Assembly: GCA_965140735.1 (NCBI GenBank)
Contig: OZ223306.1
Coordinates: 1 to 64,000 of the forward strand
DNA from: Fusibacter_A sp965140735
GTDB taxonomy: Bacteria; Bacillota; Clostridia; Peptostreptococcales; Acidaminobacteraceae
Reading direction: 5' to 3'
Length of the DNA: 64,000 bases
Shown here: positions 16,768-23,627 of the stretch, one piece after another
Position numbering within the stretch: the stretch's first letter is position 1
Layout of the letters: each line of letters begins with the position of its first letter
Notes under the pieces: generated by a model
The model's database searches: none
What the model saw: only the letters and a program-made list of their open reading frames with translations
Told to the model about the DNA's origin: nothing
Made by a program: the position numbers and the translations under genes

Positions 16768-17451
16768 TTGAAAAGAAAAAATGATGAACAAATATTCTAT
16801 CAGGTAATAGAATATTTAATTCAAGAAATAAAAGCGGGTAATTTATCAAAAGGAGATAAAATTCCTACAGAAAGACATTTGGTCGAAATACTTGGCATAG
16901 GAAGAAATTCAATTAGAGAAGCTCTTAAAATACTGGATATTGTAGGTATTTTAGATAGGAGACAAGGGGATGGAACTTACATTAGAAAGGAATTTGACAA
17001 TTGGTTTTCAGAACCGATGTCTATAGCCGTTATGCTTTCTGATATGAGTAAAAATGAAGTCTTTGAATTTAGAAATATGATAGAAGTTGAGATAGCAACT
17101 CTTGCAGCTGATAGAATAACAGATGCTGAAATTGAAGATTTGAAGGCTTGTTATGAAATCATGACTGGTGTTGATGATGAAGTCATTACTGCAAAATATG
17201 ATAAGAAATTCCACAGTATTCTCGCTAAAGCATCCAAAAATATTATTATTATAAATTCATATAATGCAATGGACTATTTATTGGATTTGTTTATATATGA
17301 CATACGTAAAGTAGCCTTTAATAATATGGGGAAAGAGTTGGTCATAAATGTCCACAAAGATATTCTTGAAGCTATTTCAAATAGAAATCCTAAAGATGCT
17401 AGAGAAGCAATGAAAAAACATATGGATATAATAGAAGCACATTACCGTTAA
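16768..17451 (+). CDS. FadR/LldR-subfamily GntR transcriptional regulator
   Basis: A 227-residue regulator. The N-terminal winged helix (residues about 8-75) contains GDKIPTERHLVEILGIGRNS and REALKILDIVGILDRRQGDGTYI, typical of FadR-type GntR proteins. The C-terminal FCD domain (about 85-220) has the metal/ligand residues in YDKKFHSIL, NVHKDILEAI and KKHMDII. FCD domains often bind carboxylates such as lactate. The start is TTG at 16768 with GGGAGG six bases upstream. It lies between two dehydrogenase genes whose upstream regions carry matching TNGTNNNACNA palindromes, so it is the likely repressor of both. Confidence 0.87.
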   Translation: MKRKNDEQIFYQVIEYLIQEIKAGNLSKGDKIPTERHLVEILGIGRNSIREALKILDIVGILDRRQGDGTYIRKEFDNWFSEPMSIAVMLSDMSKNEVFEFRNMIEVEIATLAADRITDAEIEDLKACYEIMTGVDDEVITAKYDKKFHSILAKASKNIIIINSYNAMDYLLDLFIYDIRKVAFNNMGKELVINVHKDILEAISNRNPKDAREAMKKHMDIIEAHYR

Positions 17452-17460
17452 AAGAAATGG

Positions 17461-17507
17461 AACCTATAGTATAGATTCTTGAAAAAGATTCTACACTATA
17501 GGTTTTT
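17461..17507 (+). terminator. Terminator after gntR
   Basis: AACCTATAGT...AGATTCTT pairs with AAGATTCT...ACTATAGGTT, then T6. Confidence 0.85.
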
Positions 17508-17534
17508 TCTCTTCAGGGATTCAAAAAAAGAGAA

Positions 17535-17595
17535 TTGGTAGAACCATTTACAAAAATGAAACAAAGTGCTACTATTAGTTAAATGGTTCTACCAA
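17535..17595 (+). promoter_or_regulatory. Promoter of the dehydrogenase-etfBA operon flanked by two GntR operators
   Basis: TTGGTAGAACCATTTA (17535-17550) and its exact inverse TAAATGGTTCTACCAA (17580-17595) each contain a TGGT-N3-ACCA operator. Between and overlapping them is a promoter: TTTACA 17547-17552, 17-bp spacer, TACTAT 17570-17575. Operator centres are 45 bp apart, so one dimer would cover the -35 and the other the start of transcription, with possible looping. Confidence 0.75.
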
Positions 17596-17614
17596 TAAGA
17601 TCGGAGGAGAGTTT

Positions 17615-18997
17615 ATGAAAAATATTCGAGTTGCAAAATTAAAGGAAATTGTAGGAAATGACTGGGTTATTGATGATTTAGACCATATGGATAGTTATAT
17701 TAGAGATGAGACTGAACATGCTATAGCACCAATACCCTGTTATGATTGCATCGTCGTTAAACCAGCCAATACTTTAGAAATTTCAGAGATAATGAAATAT
17801 GCAAATACTGAAAACCTTATAGTAATTGCACGAGGTGGTGGTACAGGATGTGCTGGAGCTGTTGTTCCAATAAAGCCAAGTATCATTCTTTCTATGGAAC
17901 GATTAAATAAGATTATAGAAGTGGATGAAAATAATATGATGCTTGAATGTGAGGCAGGTGTTACATTGTTTGACATAGAAGAGAGATTTAAAAACCATGA
18001 TAGCTTATTTTTCCCTGTACACCCTGGCGATGAAGGTGCACATGTGGGAGGCATGGTCGTTCAAAATGCTGGTGGTGTAAGAGCTGTAAGGCATGGGGTA
18101 ATGAGAAATCAAATAAAAGGATTAGAAGTTGTTCTTCCAACGGGTGAAATCATAAAAACAGGAGGCCGTTTAATGAAGGATAATACAGGGTATGATTTAA
18201 CGCATTTAATGATAGGGAGTGAAGGGACACTAGGGATCGTTACAAAAGCAATTCTTAAATTATATCCAAAATCCACACATACTGGTAGCTTGCTTGTTTC
18301 ATTTAATGATAAAAAATCAGCACTCGAAGTCGTTCCTATGATATTGAGAAAAGGGATTACACCACTAGCAATTGAATATTTAGAAAGGGACTTCATGTTG
18401 AGATCAGCTAAAGATTTAGGACTTGAATGGCCAGCAAAGAAAGGCATTGTTGACTTGTATTTTATTTTAGATGAACCCAAAGAAGATGATTTGTATGAAG
18501 TTAGTGCTCAAATCGTTGAAATATGTGAAGCAAATGGCGCCGTGGACAGTTTGATCGCAGAAACATCCAAAGAGCAAAGAACCATATTGGAAATCAGAAG
18601 CCACGGCTATCCAAGCGTTAAGGCCAATGTGGTAGATATCTTAGATGTAGCGGTACCCGTTGGAAATATAATTCACTATATGAATGGCATAGAAGCTTTA
18701 TCTAATAAATACAATATACAAATACCTTCATTTGGTCATGTTGGCGATGGTAATATCCATAGTTTTATAATGACCGAAACCGGCGAAAAACCTGAAGGCT
18801 ATAGTGCACTTTCTGATGAAATATTTGAATTGGCTATTCAGATTGGCGGCACTATAACTGCGGAACATGGTGTCGGAAAAATTAGAAATAATAGCTTAAA
18901 ATTACAGTATTCAGAGAAGCACTTAGAAATTTTAAGGGGTATAAAAAAAGTATTTGATCCCAATAATATTTTAAACCCAGGCACGGGTATATCTTAA
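17615..18997 (+). CDS. FAD-binding 2-hydroxyacid dehydrogenase (GlcD/LctD-like), paralogue 2
   Basis: A 460-residue paralogue of the gene at 15151 with the same domain order. The FAD-binding part has ARGGGTGCAGAVVP and HPGDEGAHVGGMVVQNAGG, and the C-terminal part has FGHVGDGNIHSF and TAEHGVGKIR. It differs from paralogue 1 around the substrate region (GYPSVKANVVDILDVAVP against VYTAVVHDAADALDMAVP). It directly precedes etfB and etfA with no terminator, the arrangement of the electron-bifurcating lactate dehydrogenase of Acetobacterium woodii (LctBCD), so it probably donates or accepts electrons through that Etf. GGAGGAG precedes the ATG. Confidence 0.9.
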   Translation: MKNIRVAKLKEIVGNDWVIDDLDHMDSYIRDETEHAIAPIPCYDCIVVKPANTLEISEIMKYANTENLIVIARGGGTGCAGAVVPIKPSIILSMERLNKIIEVDENNMMLECEAGVTLFDIEERFKNHDSLFFPVHPGDEGAHVGGMVVQNAGGVRAVRHGVMRNQIKGLEVVLPTGEIIKTGGRLMKDNTGYDLTHLMIGSEGTLGIVTKAILKLYPKSTHTGSLLVSFNDKKSALEVVPMILRKGITPLAIEYLERDFMLRSAKDLGLEWPAKKGIVDLYFILDEPKEDDLYEVSAQIVEICEANGAVDSLIAETSKEQRTILEIRSHGYPSVKANVVDILDVAVPVGNIIHYMNGIEALSNKYNIQIPSFGHVGDGNIHSFIMTETGEKPEGYSALSDEIFELAIQIGGTITAEHGVGKIRNNSLKLQYSEKHLEILRGIKKVFDPNNILNPGTGIS

Positions 18998-19066
18998 AAT
19001 TATAAAATATAAATCCAAAAGGGTGTACGAAGTACATGTAGAACGTGGACAATGAGGGAGAAAATG

Positions 19067-19870
19067 ATGAGAATAATTGTGTTGATAAAACAAGTACCAG
19101 ATATGGAAAAAGTTAAATTTGATAGAGAAAAAGGTGTAATTGACAGAAAATCAGCTGGCACAGAGATCAATCCTTTTGATTTAAATGCATTGGAAGCAGC
19201 AGTTCAGATCAAGGAAAATACAGGTGCAGAAGTAATCGCAATTTGTATGGGACCTGCAAGTGCAGAGCGTTCATTGAGAGAAGCTATATCGAGAGGTGCA
19301 AATAGTGGCATACTACTAAGTGATCGAAAATTTGGCGGTGCAGATGTTAAAGCAACTGCTTATACGATTGCAGCTTGTATAAAGCAAATAGGTGAATTTG
19401 ATTTGATATTTGCAGGGATGCAGACTGTGGATGGTGATACTGGGCAAGTTGGTGCAGAAGTCGCGGAACTGCTAGATATTCCACATATATGCTTTGTAGA
19501 GAAAATAAATGAAGTGGATAATGATTCTATCACTTTAACGACAGATATTTGGGATGGAATCTTTATTAAGAAAATGAGATTACCAGGATTGATCACTGTG
19601 ACTAAGGAAATAAATTCACCGCGTTTGCCTGCATTTAAAGATAAAATGAATGCTAGAAAAGCAGATATTCCTGTATGGGGATTAGATATATTACAAGACC
19701 ACTTAGATGAAAAAGAGGTGGGATTAAAAGGTTCTGCAACAATGGTTAAAAAAATCGAAGTACCAGATGAAGTCCATAGAGAGGGCAAATTATGGCGTGA
19801 AAATATTGATGTTGCAACGGATGAACTTGTTGACATAATGATCGCTAATAAATTTATAGAGGTGAAATAG
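19067..19870 (+). CDS. etfB: Electron transfer flavoprotein, beta subunit
   Basis: A 267-residue EtfB. It begins MRIIVLIKQVPD and has the family segments NPFDLNALEAAV and GMQTVDGDTGQVGAEVAELL (the region contacting the second nucleotide/FAD), then VTKEINSPRLPAFKDKMNA. With EtfA it forms a cytoplasmic FAD heterodimer carrying electrons between the adjacent dehydrogenase and NAD(H), ferredoxin or a quinone route. Bifurcation is possible, given the anaerobic context and the LctBCD-like arrangement, but is not shown. GGGAG lies six bases before the ATG at 19067; an ATG three bases earlier is too close. Confidence 0.93.
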   Translation: MRIIVLIKQVPDMEKVKFDREKGVIDRKSAGTEINPFDLNALEAAVQIKENTGAEVIAICMGPASAERSLREAISRGANSGILLSDRKFGGADVKATAYTIAACIKQIGEFDLIFAGMQTVDGDTGQVGAEVAELLDIPHICFVEKINEVDNDSITLTTDIWDGIFIKKMRLPGLITVTKEINSPRLPAFKDKMNARKADIPVWGLDILQDHLDEKEVGLKGSATMVKKIEVPDEVHREGKLWRENIDVATDELVDIMIANKFIEVK

Positions 19871-20860
19871 ATGGAGAACTATAGGGGTGTAATGGTATAT
19901 GTCGAACAAAGAGAGAGCAAAATTCATAGAGTGTCCTATGAATTGATCGGAAAAGCTAGAGTATTAGCAGACCAGTTAAATGAAGAAGTATATTGTTGTG
20001 TCTGTGGCCCTTCAGATTTAGAAATTAATGAATTAATATACAGAGGCGTGGATAAAGTATTCTATGTAAAAAACGATGTAGTATTCAATACACCAGAGAT
20101 TATGACCTATGCCAAAAATGTTGTTTATATAATGGAAAAAGTTAAACCGAAAATCTGCCTTTTTGGAGCAACTAGCTTTGGTAGATCTTTGGCACCAAGA
20201 GTTGCAGCTGCAATGAAATGTGGCTTGACCGCTGACTGTACTGAACTCGAAATTGATGACGAAGACCAGAAATTGATACAAATAAGACCTGCTTTCAGTG
20301 AAAATATTCTAGCTCATATTAAATCGCAGAATCTACCGCAAATGGCCACAGTAAGATATAAAGAATTCAATGAAGCAGGCAGGGATAATACAAGAACGGG
20401 TGAAGTCGAAATATTTGATGCCATTATTATAGAAAATAATGCGGTTGAAGTTATTAAAGAAATAACTGAAGAGATATTGAATATCACAGATGCCGAGATT
20501 GTTGTTTCAGCGGGTAGGGGATTGAAATCTTCTGATGACTTTAAAATGATTGAAACATTAGCTAAACTGCTAGGAGGTGAAGTTGGTGCTTCAAGACCTC
20601 TAGTTGAAGATGGCTTTATATCAAAAGCACATCAGATCGGTTATAGTGGCAATAGGGTGAAACCCAAATTATATATTGCGTGTGGTATTTCTGGTGCACC
20701 GCAACATCAGGCGGGTATGAAAGAAGCAGATATGATTCTAGCCATTAATTCAGATCCGTCAGCCCCAATATTTAACATTGCTGACTATGGTATTGTAGGA
20801 GATCTATATGAAGTAATCCCTCAAATGATTCATAAAATTACGTCGAACACCAAGAGTTGA
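19871..20860 (+). CDS. etfA: Electron transfer flavoprotein, alpha subunit
   Basis: A 329-residue EtfA whose ATG abuts the etfB stop codon. The C-terminal FAD domain carries VVSAGRGLKSSDDF, GGEVGASRPLVEDGF, and CGISGAPQHQAGM followed by INSDPSAPIFNIADYGIVGD. Unlike A. woodii LctC it has no N-terminal ferredoxin domain, so it lacks the extra iron-sulfur cluster. The usual GISGAIQH reads GISGAPQH here; Pro at that place next to the FAD is uncommon in the EtfA proteins I know. It closes the operon and is followed by a terminator. Confidence 0.93.
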   Translation: MENYRGVMVYVEQRESKIHRVSYELIGKARVLADQLNEEVYCCVCGPSDLEINELIYRGVDKVFYVKNDVVFNTPEIMTYAKNVVYIMEKVKPKICLFGATSFGRSLAPRVAAAMKCGLTADCTELEIDDEDQKLIQIRPAFSENILAHIKSQNLPQMATVRYKEFNEAGRDNTRTGEVEIFDAIIIENNAVEVIKEITEEILNITDAEIVVSAGRGLKSSDDFKMIETLAKLLGGEVGASRPLVEDGFISKAHQIGYSGNRVKPKLYIACGISGAPQHQAGMKEADMILAINSDPSAPIFNIADYGIVGDLYEVIPQMIHKITSNTKS

Positions 20861-20883
20861 TGAAAAGTACTAAACAGAATACG

Positions 20884-20921
20884 AGGAAGGTTTTTAATAA
20901 CGATTAAGAACCTTCCTTTTG
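20884..20921 (+). terminator. Terminator of the dehydrogenase-etfBA operon
   Basis: GGAAGGTTTTTAAT pairs with ATTAAGAACCTTCC, then TTTT. The remaining 255 bp up to the flavodoxin gene hold only a possible promoter near 21112. Confidence 0.88.
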
Positions 20922-21111
20922 TTAATAAAAGGAAACCTATTTTATAATTATGTTAAGAATCCTTTAAATGAACCATCGGAGCACATGTTTTTTAATTGTT
21001 GTATAAGTTAAATGTATATTTAATGGATGTGTTTTTGTTGGAATTAAAATCATTAATGAATGACTGTAGAAAATGAAAAGCTTAGAATTGGGTTAGAATT
21101 AGAGTAAAAGG

Positions 21112-21145
21112 TTGACCTTGACTAAAAAAGGTAATATCTTATCTA
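21112..21145 (+). promoter_or_regulatory. Possible promoter of the flavodoxin gene
   Basis: Two overlapping options: TTGACC (21112) with TATCTT (21135) at 17 bp, or TTGACT (21118) with TATCTA (21140) at 16 bp. Both lie 30-45 bp before the ATG. Confidence 0.4.
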
Positions 21146-21176
21146 TAGGAACTGAATATAGAGGTGGAGGAATACA

Positions 21177-21671
21177 ATGAAAACATTAGTATTGTATGCA
21201 TCAACTTACGGCTTAGTAGAAGAGATGGCTATAAAGCTTGGAGATCAAATTGAAGGTGAAGTAGATTGTATTAACTTGATGGAGAATGAAAGTCTTGATT
21301 TAGCTCAATATGACAAAGTAGTTATTGGTGGCTCTATTTACATGGGACAAATTCAAAAGAAAATGAAGCAGTTTTGTATAAAGAACACCTTAGAACTTAC
21401 CGAGCATTCTCTTTATTTGTTTTTATGCTGTGGGATTGCAACACAATTGGAAACTTATTTAGAAAATGCTTTTCCCAAGACATTATTAGATCATTCAAGT
21501 GCTCGGATTTCATTTGGTGGTGCATTAGATCTTGGTAAAATGAAGTTTGTCCATAGAGCGCTTACAAAGATGATGCTAAAAAATAGTGAAAAAGAAGGTC
21601 GGCCTGCTCCAAAACCGAAATATGATGCAATAGAGTACTTGGCTAAGACAATTAATACTGATATAATGTAG
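21177..21671 (+). CDS. Flavodoxin-domain protein (HemG/Flavodoxin_5-like)
   Basis: A 164-residue flavodoxin fold. The N-terminal FMN phosphate loop is LYASTYGLVEEMA (residues about 6-18), followed by DKVVIGGSIYMGQIQKKMKQF, characteristic of the Flavodoxin_5 group that includes menaquinone-dependent protoporphyrinogen oxidase HemG. In haem-less anaerobes such proteins are general flavin electron carriers, so a HemG role should not be assumed. AGGTGGAGG precedes the ATG and a terminator follows closely. Confidence 0.83.
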   Translation: MKTLVLYASTYGLVEEMAIKLGDQIEGEVDCINLMENESLDLAQYDKVVIGGSIYMGQIQKKMKQFCIKNTLELTEHSLYLFLCCGIATQLETYLENAFPKTLLDHSSARISFGGALDLGKMKFVHRALTKMMLKNSEKEGRPAPKPKYDAIEYLAKTINTDIM

Positions 21672-21680
21672 GGGGCTATT

Positions 21681-21713
21681 GAATAGGGGGCTATGGTCTC
21701 TATTCTTTTTTTA
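21681..21713 (+). terminator. Terminator after the flavodoxin gene
   Basis: GAATAGGGG pairs with TCTCTATTC (two G-T pairs) around a 7-base loop, then seven T. Confidence 0.75.
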
Positions 21714-21820
21714 TATAGCGCGACTATAGTCTTAGTCAATGATTATTAAGAAAACGTAATGTTTTTAAAAATATACAGAAAAAATGCTGGAATTACAACA
21801 TAAAGAACCCTTTTGGAGAA

Positions 21821-21849
21821 TTGACATAAAAGGATAAATCGAATATAAT
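21821..21849 (+). promoter_or_regulatory. Consensus sigma-A promoter
   Basis: TTGACA at 21821-21826 and TATAAT at 21844-21849 with a 17-bp spacer: both hexamers are exact consensus. It is about 180 bp before the next start codon and drives the leader described next. Confidence 0.88.
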
Positions 21850-21855
21850 TTACAT

Positions 21856-21981
21856 ATATATCTAAGTTCCTTGAAGCCGCATAAGACCAATTGAAGATTT
21901 CGGTTAGACAATAAAAGAGGAATAATTCAGCTTTTTATGTAAACCAATATAGTAAACTACTATATTGGTTTTATTTTTTTT
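21856..21981 (+). ncRNA. Leader RNA with strong terminator (attenuator or small RNA), unknown class
   Basis: From the expected start near 21856 the transcript runs about 85 bases to a perfect 14-bp terminator stem, AAACCAATATAGTA / TACTATATTGGTTT (21941-21954 and 21958-21971), with a T run to 21981. No open frame of useful size lies inside. Internal features are a TCTAA/TTAGA pairing, CCG/CGG, and a repeated TTGAAG. The MpsC-GGDEF genes begin 48 bases after the T run, as in transcription-attenuating riboswitches, but I match it to no known aptamer. It could equally be a free small RNA. The remainder of the gap 21714-21820 shows nothing. Confidence 0.55.
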
Positions 21982-22028
21982 TATTAGAATGGATTCTAAT
22001 GAAGATTTACAGATCCAAGGAGGGTAAT

Positions 22029-22382
22029 TTGAACACAAAAAGGGAGTATGAACGATTAATTCTTTCTAAATATGTTGGACATATTAAGAAAGTTGGAGGA
22101 CGTGGACCTAAAAATATTTATGTCAAGATTGAGGATAAACATATTATGATCAATTTTGCTTTAGTTTTTTCACCACTTGAAAAATTTGTGTATGAGAATT
22201 TAGAGAATGCTACAACTTTGCTGACGGATTTATATAGGCGCGTAGGGCATATCATCATTCCTGATCTAATAGATGAGCTAAGCCAAGAAATGAGACAATC
22301 TGTCGAATACGTTGACTATATAGTCGATGTGGAAAACAATAAGTTTCAAGTTATTTTAAAATGCCAAAGTTCTATCGTATAA
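22029..22382 (+). CDS. DUF2294/MpsC-domain protein
   Basis: A 117-residue single-domain protein. GRGPKNIYVKIEDKHIMINFALVFSPLEKF in two overlapping parts fits the DUF2294 pattern (K-G-P-K, then L-T/S-P-L-E-K). The domain is named for MpsC, a part of a bicarbonate/Na+ membrane-potential system, but most stand-alone copies lack a known role. I chose TTG at 22029, which has AAGGAGGG four bases upstream; the in-frame ATG at 21999 has no ribosome site and sits in the exit of the terminator. It is followed 23 bases later by a diguanylate cyclase gene. Confidence 0.75.
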   Translation: MNTKREYERLILSKYVGHIKKVGGRGPKNIYVKIEDKHIMINFALVFSPLEKFVYENLENATTLLTDLYRRVGHIIIPDLIDELSQEMRQSVEYVDYIVDVENNKFQVILKCQSSIV

Positions 22383-22405
22383 AATGAATTAATAGGAGAA
22401 ATTTG

Positions 22406-23290
22406 ATGCAATCTATGCTAGAAAGTTTAAAAAAGAGATATGATCCTTTATACGAACAGATTAGAATTGTAGATTTTACAAAAAGAGTCACTTATGCACT
22501 TAATCCGCAAAATGAGTTAGAATGGAAACCTTGTAATCTTCTTTGCAGATTCAAAGACTATTGTTTTTGTTCTAAAGTCTTAAATGAAAATCGAAAAATA
22601 ACGCGCTTAGAATTCTATGAAGGTAAAAGTTACATTATATGTGGATTTCCAATTCAACATAATAATAGGCAATTGGTCGTTGAATTAACTGAGCGGATTG
22701 ATGGGAGTCAGATATTTGAGAATTCAGAAGAGCACTCTATTCGTGATATAACGTCAATAATTGAAGGCATGAATCAAATGATTATAACGGATGACATGAC
22801 TGGCTTATTCAATCGGAGATATATTACTCAAAAATTGCCACTTGATCTCGTGCACAGTTATTATCGAAAAAGAACTATAGCAGTAATAATGGCAGATATA
22901 GATAAATTTAAAGAAGTCAATGATCTCTACGGGCACGATGTAGGTGATCAAGTGCTTATTAACTTTTCGAGTTTACTCAAGAACAGCATAAAAGGTTCAA
23001 GTGGTTGGGTGGCACGTTATGGTGGTGAAGAATTCTTGCTTGTAATGCAGAATTTAAATGACCGTAATATCGAAGTGATTATACATCAAATAAAAGAACA
23101 AATTGAATTAACACGGTTTGAGTCGATATCTCCCGCAATCAATTTAACTTGTAGTTTTGGCGTTGTTGTCTGTGATGGACATACTGGTCACTATGAAAAA
23201 TTGATTAGAATAGCAGATCAATGTCTATTAAAAGCTAAAAACGAAGGCAGAAATAAGGCCATCATAGAGTATATACAGGAAACTTCTTAA
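22406..23290 (+). CDS. GGDEF diguanylate cyclase with Cys-containing N-terminal sensor
   Basis: A 294-residue cytoplasmic protein. The C-terminal GGDEF domain (about residues 130-290) has DMTGLFNRRY, MADIDKFKEVNDLYGHDVGD and the active-site GGEEF (206-210), so it should make c-di-GMP from GTP. No RxxD inhibitory site is present at the usual place before GGEEF. The N-terminal part (about 15-110) has a cysteine group, CNLLCRFKDYCFC, then KITRLEFYEGKSYIICGFPI, resembling a sensor found in many clostridial GGDEF proteins; metal or redox sensing is possible. ATG at 22406 follows AGGAG. Confidence 0.87.
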   Translation: MQSMLESLKKRYDPLYEQIRIVDFTKRVTYALNPQNELEWKPCNLLCRFKDYCFCSKVLNENRKITRLEFYEGKSYIICGFPIQHNNRQLVVELTERIDGSQIFENSEEHSIRDITSIIEGMNQMIITDDMTGLFNRRYITQKLPLDLVHSYYRKRTIAVIMADIDKFKEVNDLYGHDVGDQVLINFSSLLKNSIKGSSGWVARYGGEEFLLVMQNLNDRNIEVIIHQIKEQIELTRFESISPAINLTCSFGVVVCDGHTGHYEKLIRIADQCLLKAKNEGRNKAIIEYIQETS

Positions 23291-23316
23291 AAATGTATTT
23301 TTGAGAAGTTTTTTAT
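23280..23316 (+). terminator. Terminator overlapping the end of the diguanylate cyclase gene
   Basis: AAACTTCTTAAAAAT pairs with ATTTTTGAGAAGTTT and leads into a T run; the left arm overlaps the stop codon. Confidence 0.8.
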
Positions 23317-23320
23317 TAGA

Positions 23321-23421
23321 ACAACAAGATTTGAGCCGAAAGCTGTGATGAGGGGGGTTCAACCTCAAACAGCGTCAGTGAAAATCGGTTTGAGGTATCG
23401 AAAGATGGCTCAAATGTTGTT
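23321..23421. ncRNA. Candidate structured RNA or hairpin repeat, unknown class
   Basis: ACAAC (23321) pairs with GTTGT (23417) and ATTTGAGCC (23329-23337) with GGCTCAAAT (23408-23416). Inside, ACCTCAAAC (23362-23370) is exactly complementary to GTTTGAGGT (23388-23396), and an alternative GCTG...CAGC helix exists. An ATC-GAAA-GAT hairpin precedes the right arm, as in the shorter copy at 16645. The helices are too good for chance, but whether it is transcribed is unknown. It fits no GEMM-I or c-di-GMP-II consensus that I can recall. Confidence 0.5.
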
Positions 23422-23540
23422 TAAGATCATTAGTTTTCGTCCAGCTTAGAGGCAGGAAAGTTTAGCCTGCTCTAAAGGCTTTATCGGGTACTCGCTGTAA
23501 ACGACATTATTATGGTAGTGGGTTGCTCAACTATTGGATT
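23422..23540. other. Intergenic stretch with a further hairpin
   Basis: Contains an imperfect hairpin, TAGAGGCAGG (23448-23457) with CCTGCTCTA (23467-23475). It may be part of the same structured region as 23321-23421. No open frame or recognised motif. Confidence 0.35.
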
Positions 23541-23569
23541 TTGACACTCTAACCTTGTATTTTTACATA
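23541..23569 (+). promoter_or_regulatory. Promoter of the GGDEF-EAL gene
   Basis: TTGACA at 23541-23546, 17-bp spacer, TACATA at 23564-23569; 59 bp before the ATG. It would leave the structured element outside this transcript. Confidence 0.6.
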
Positions 23570-23627
23570 AATTTCTATAAAATGAGATTTACATAGAGAT
23601 AATAAATAATATGTTGAAAGGAATCTA

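Noticed and set aside
21177..21671. Naming the flavodoxin as hemG
   Set aside because: The fold fits, but no haem or menaquinone biosynthesis gene is present here, and many anaerobes have such flavodoxins without making haem.
21999..22028. ATG at 21999 as start of the MpsC-domain gene
   Set aside because: No ribosome site precedes it and it lies just behind the terminator T-run; TTG at 22029 has AAGGAGGG at good spacing.
23321..23540. c-di-GMP riboswitch upstream of the GGDEF-EAL gene
   Set aside because: The position is tempting, but neither the GEMM-I nor the c-di-GMP-II conserved bases can be found, and a separate promoter at 23541 would leave the element out of the GGDEF-EAL transcript.
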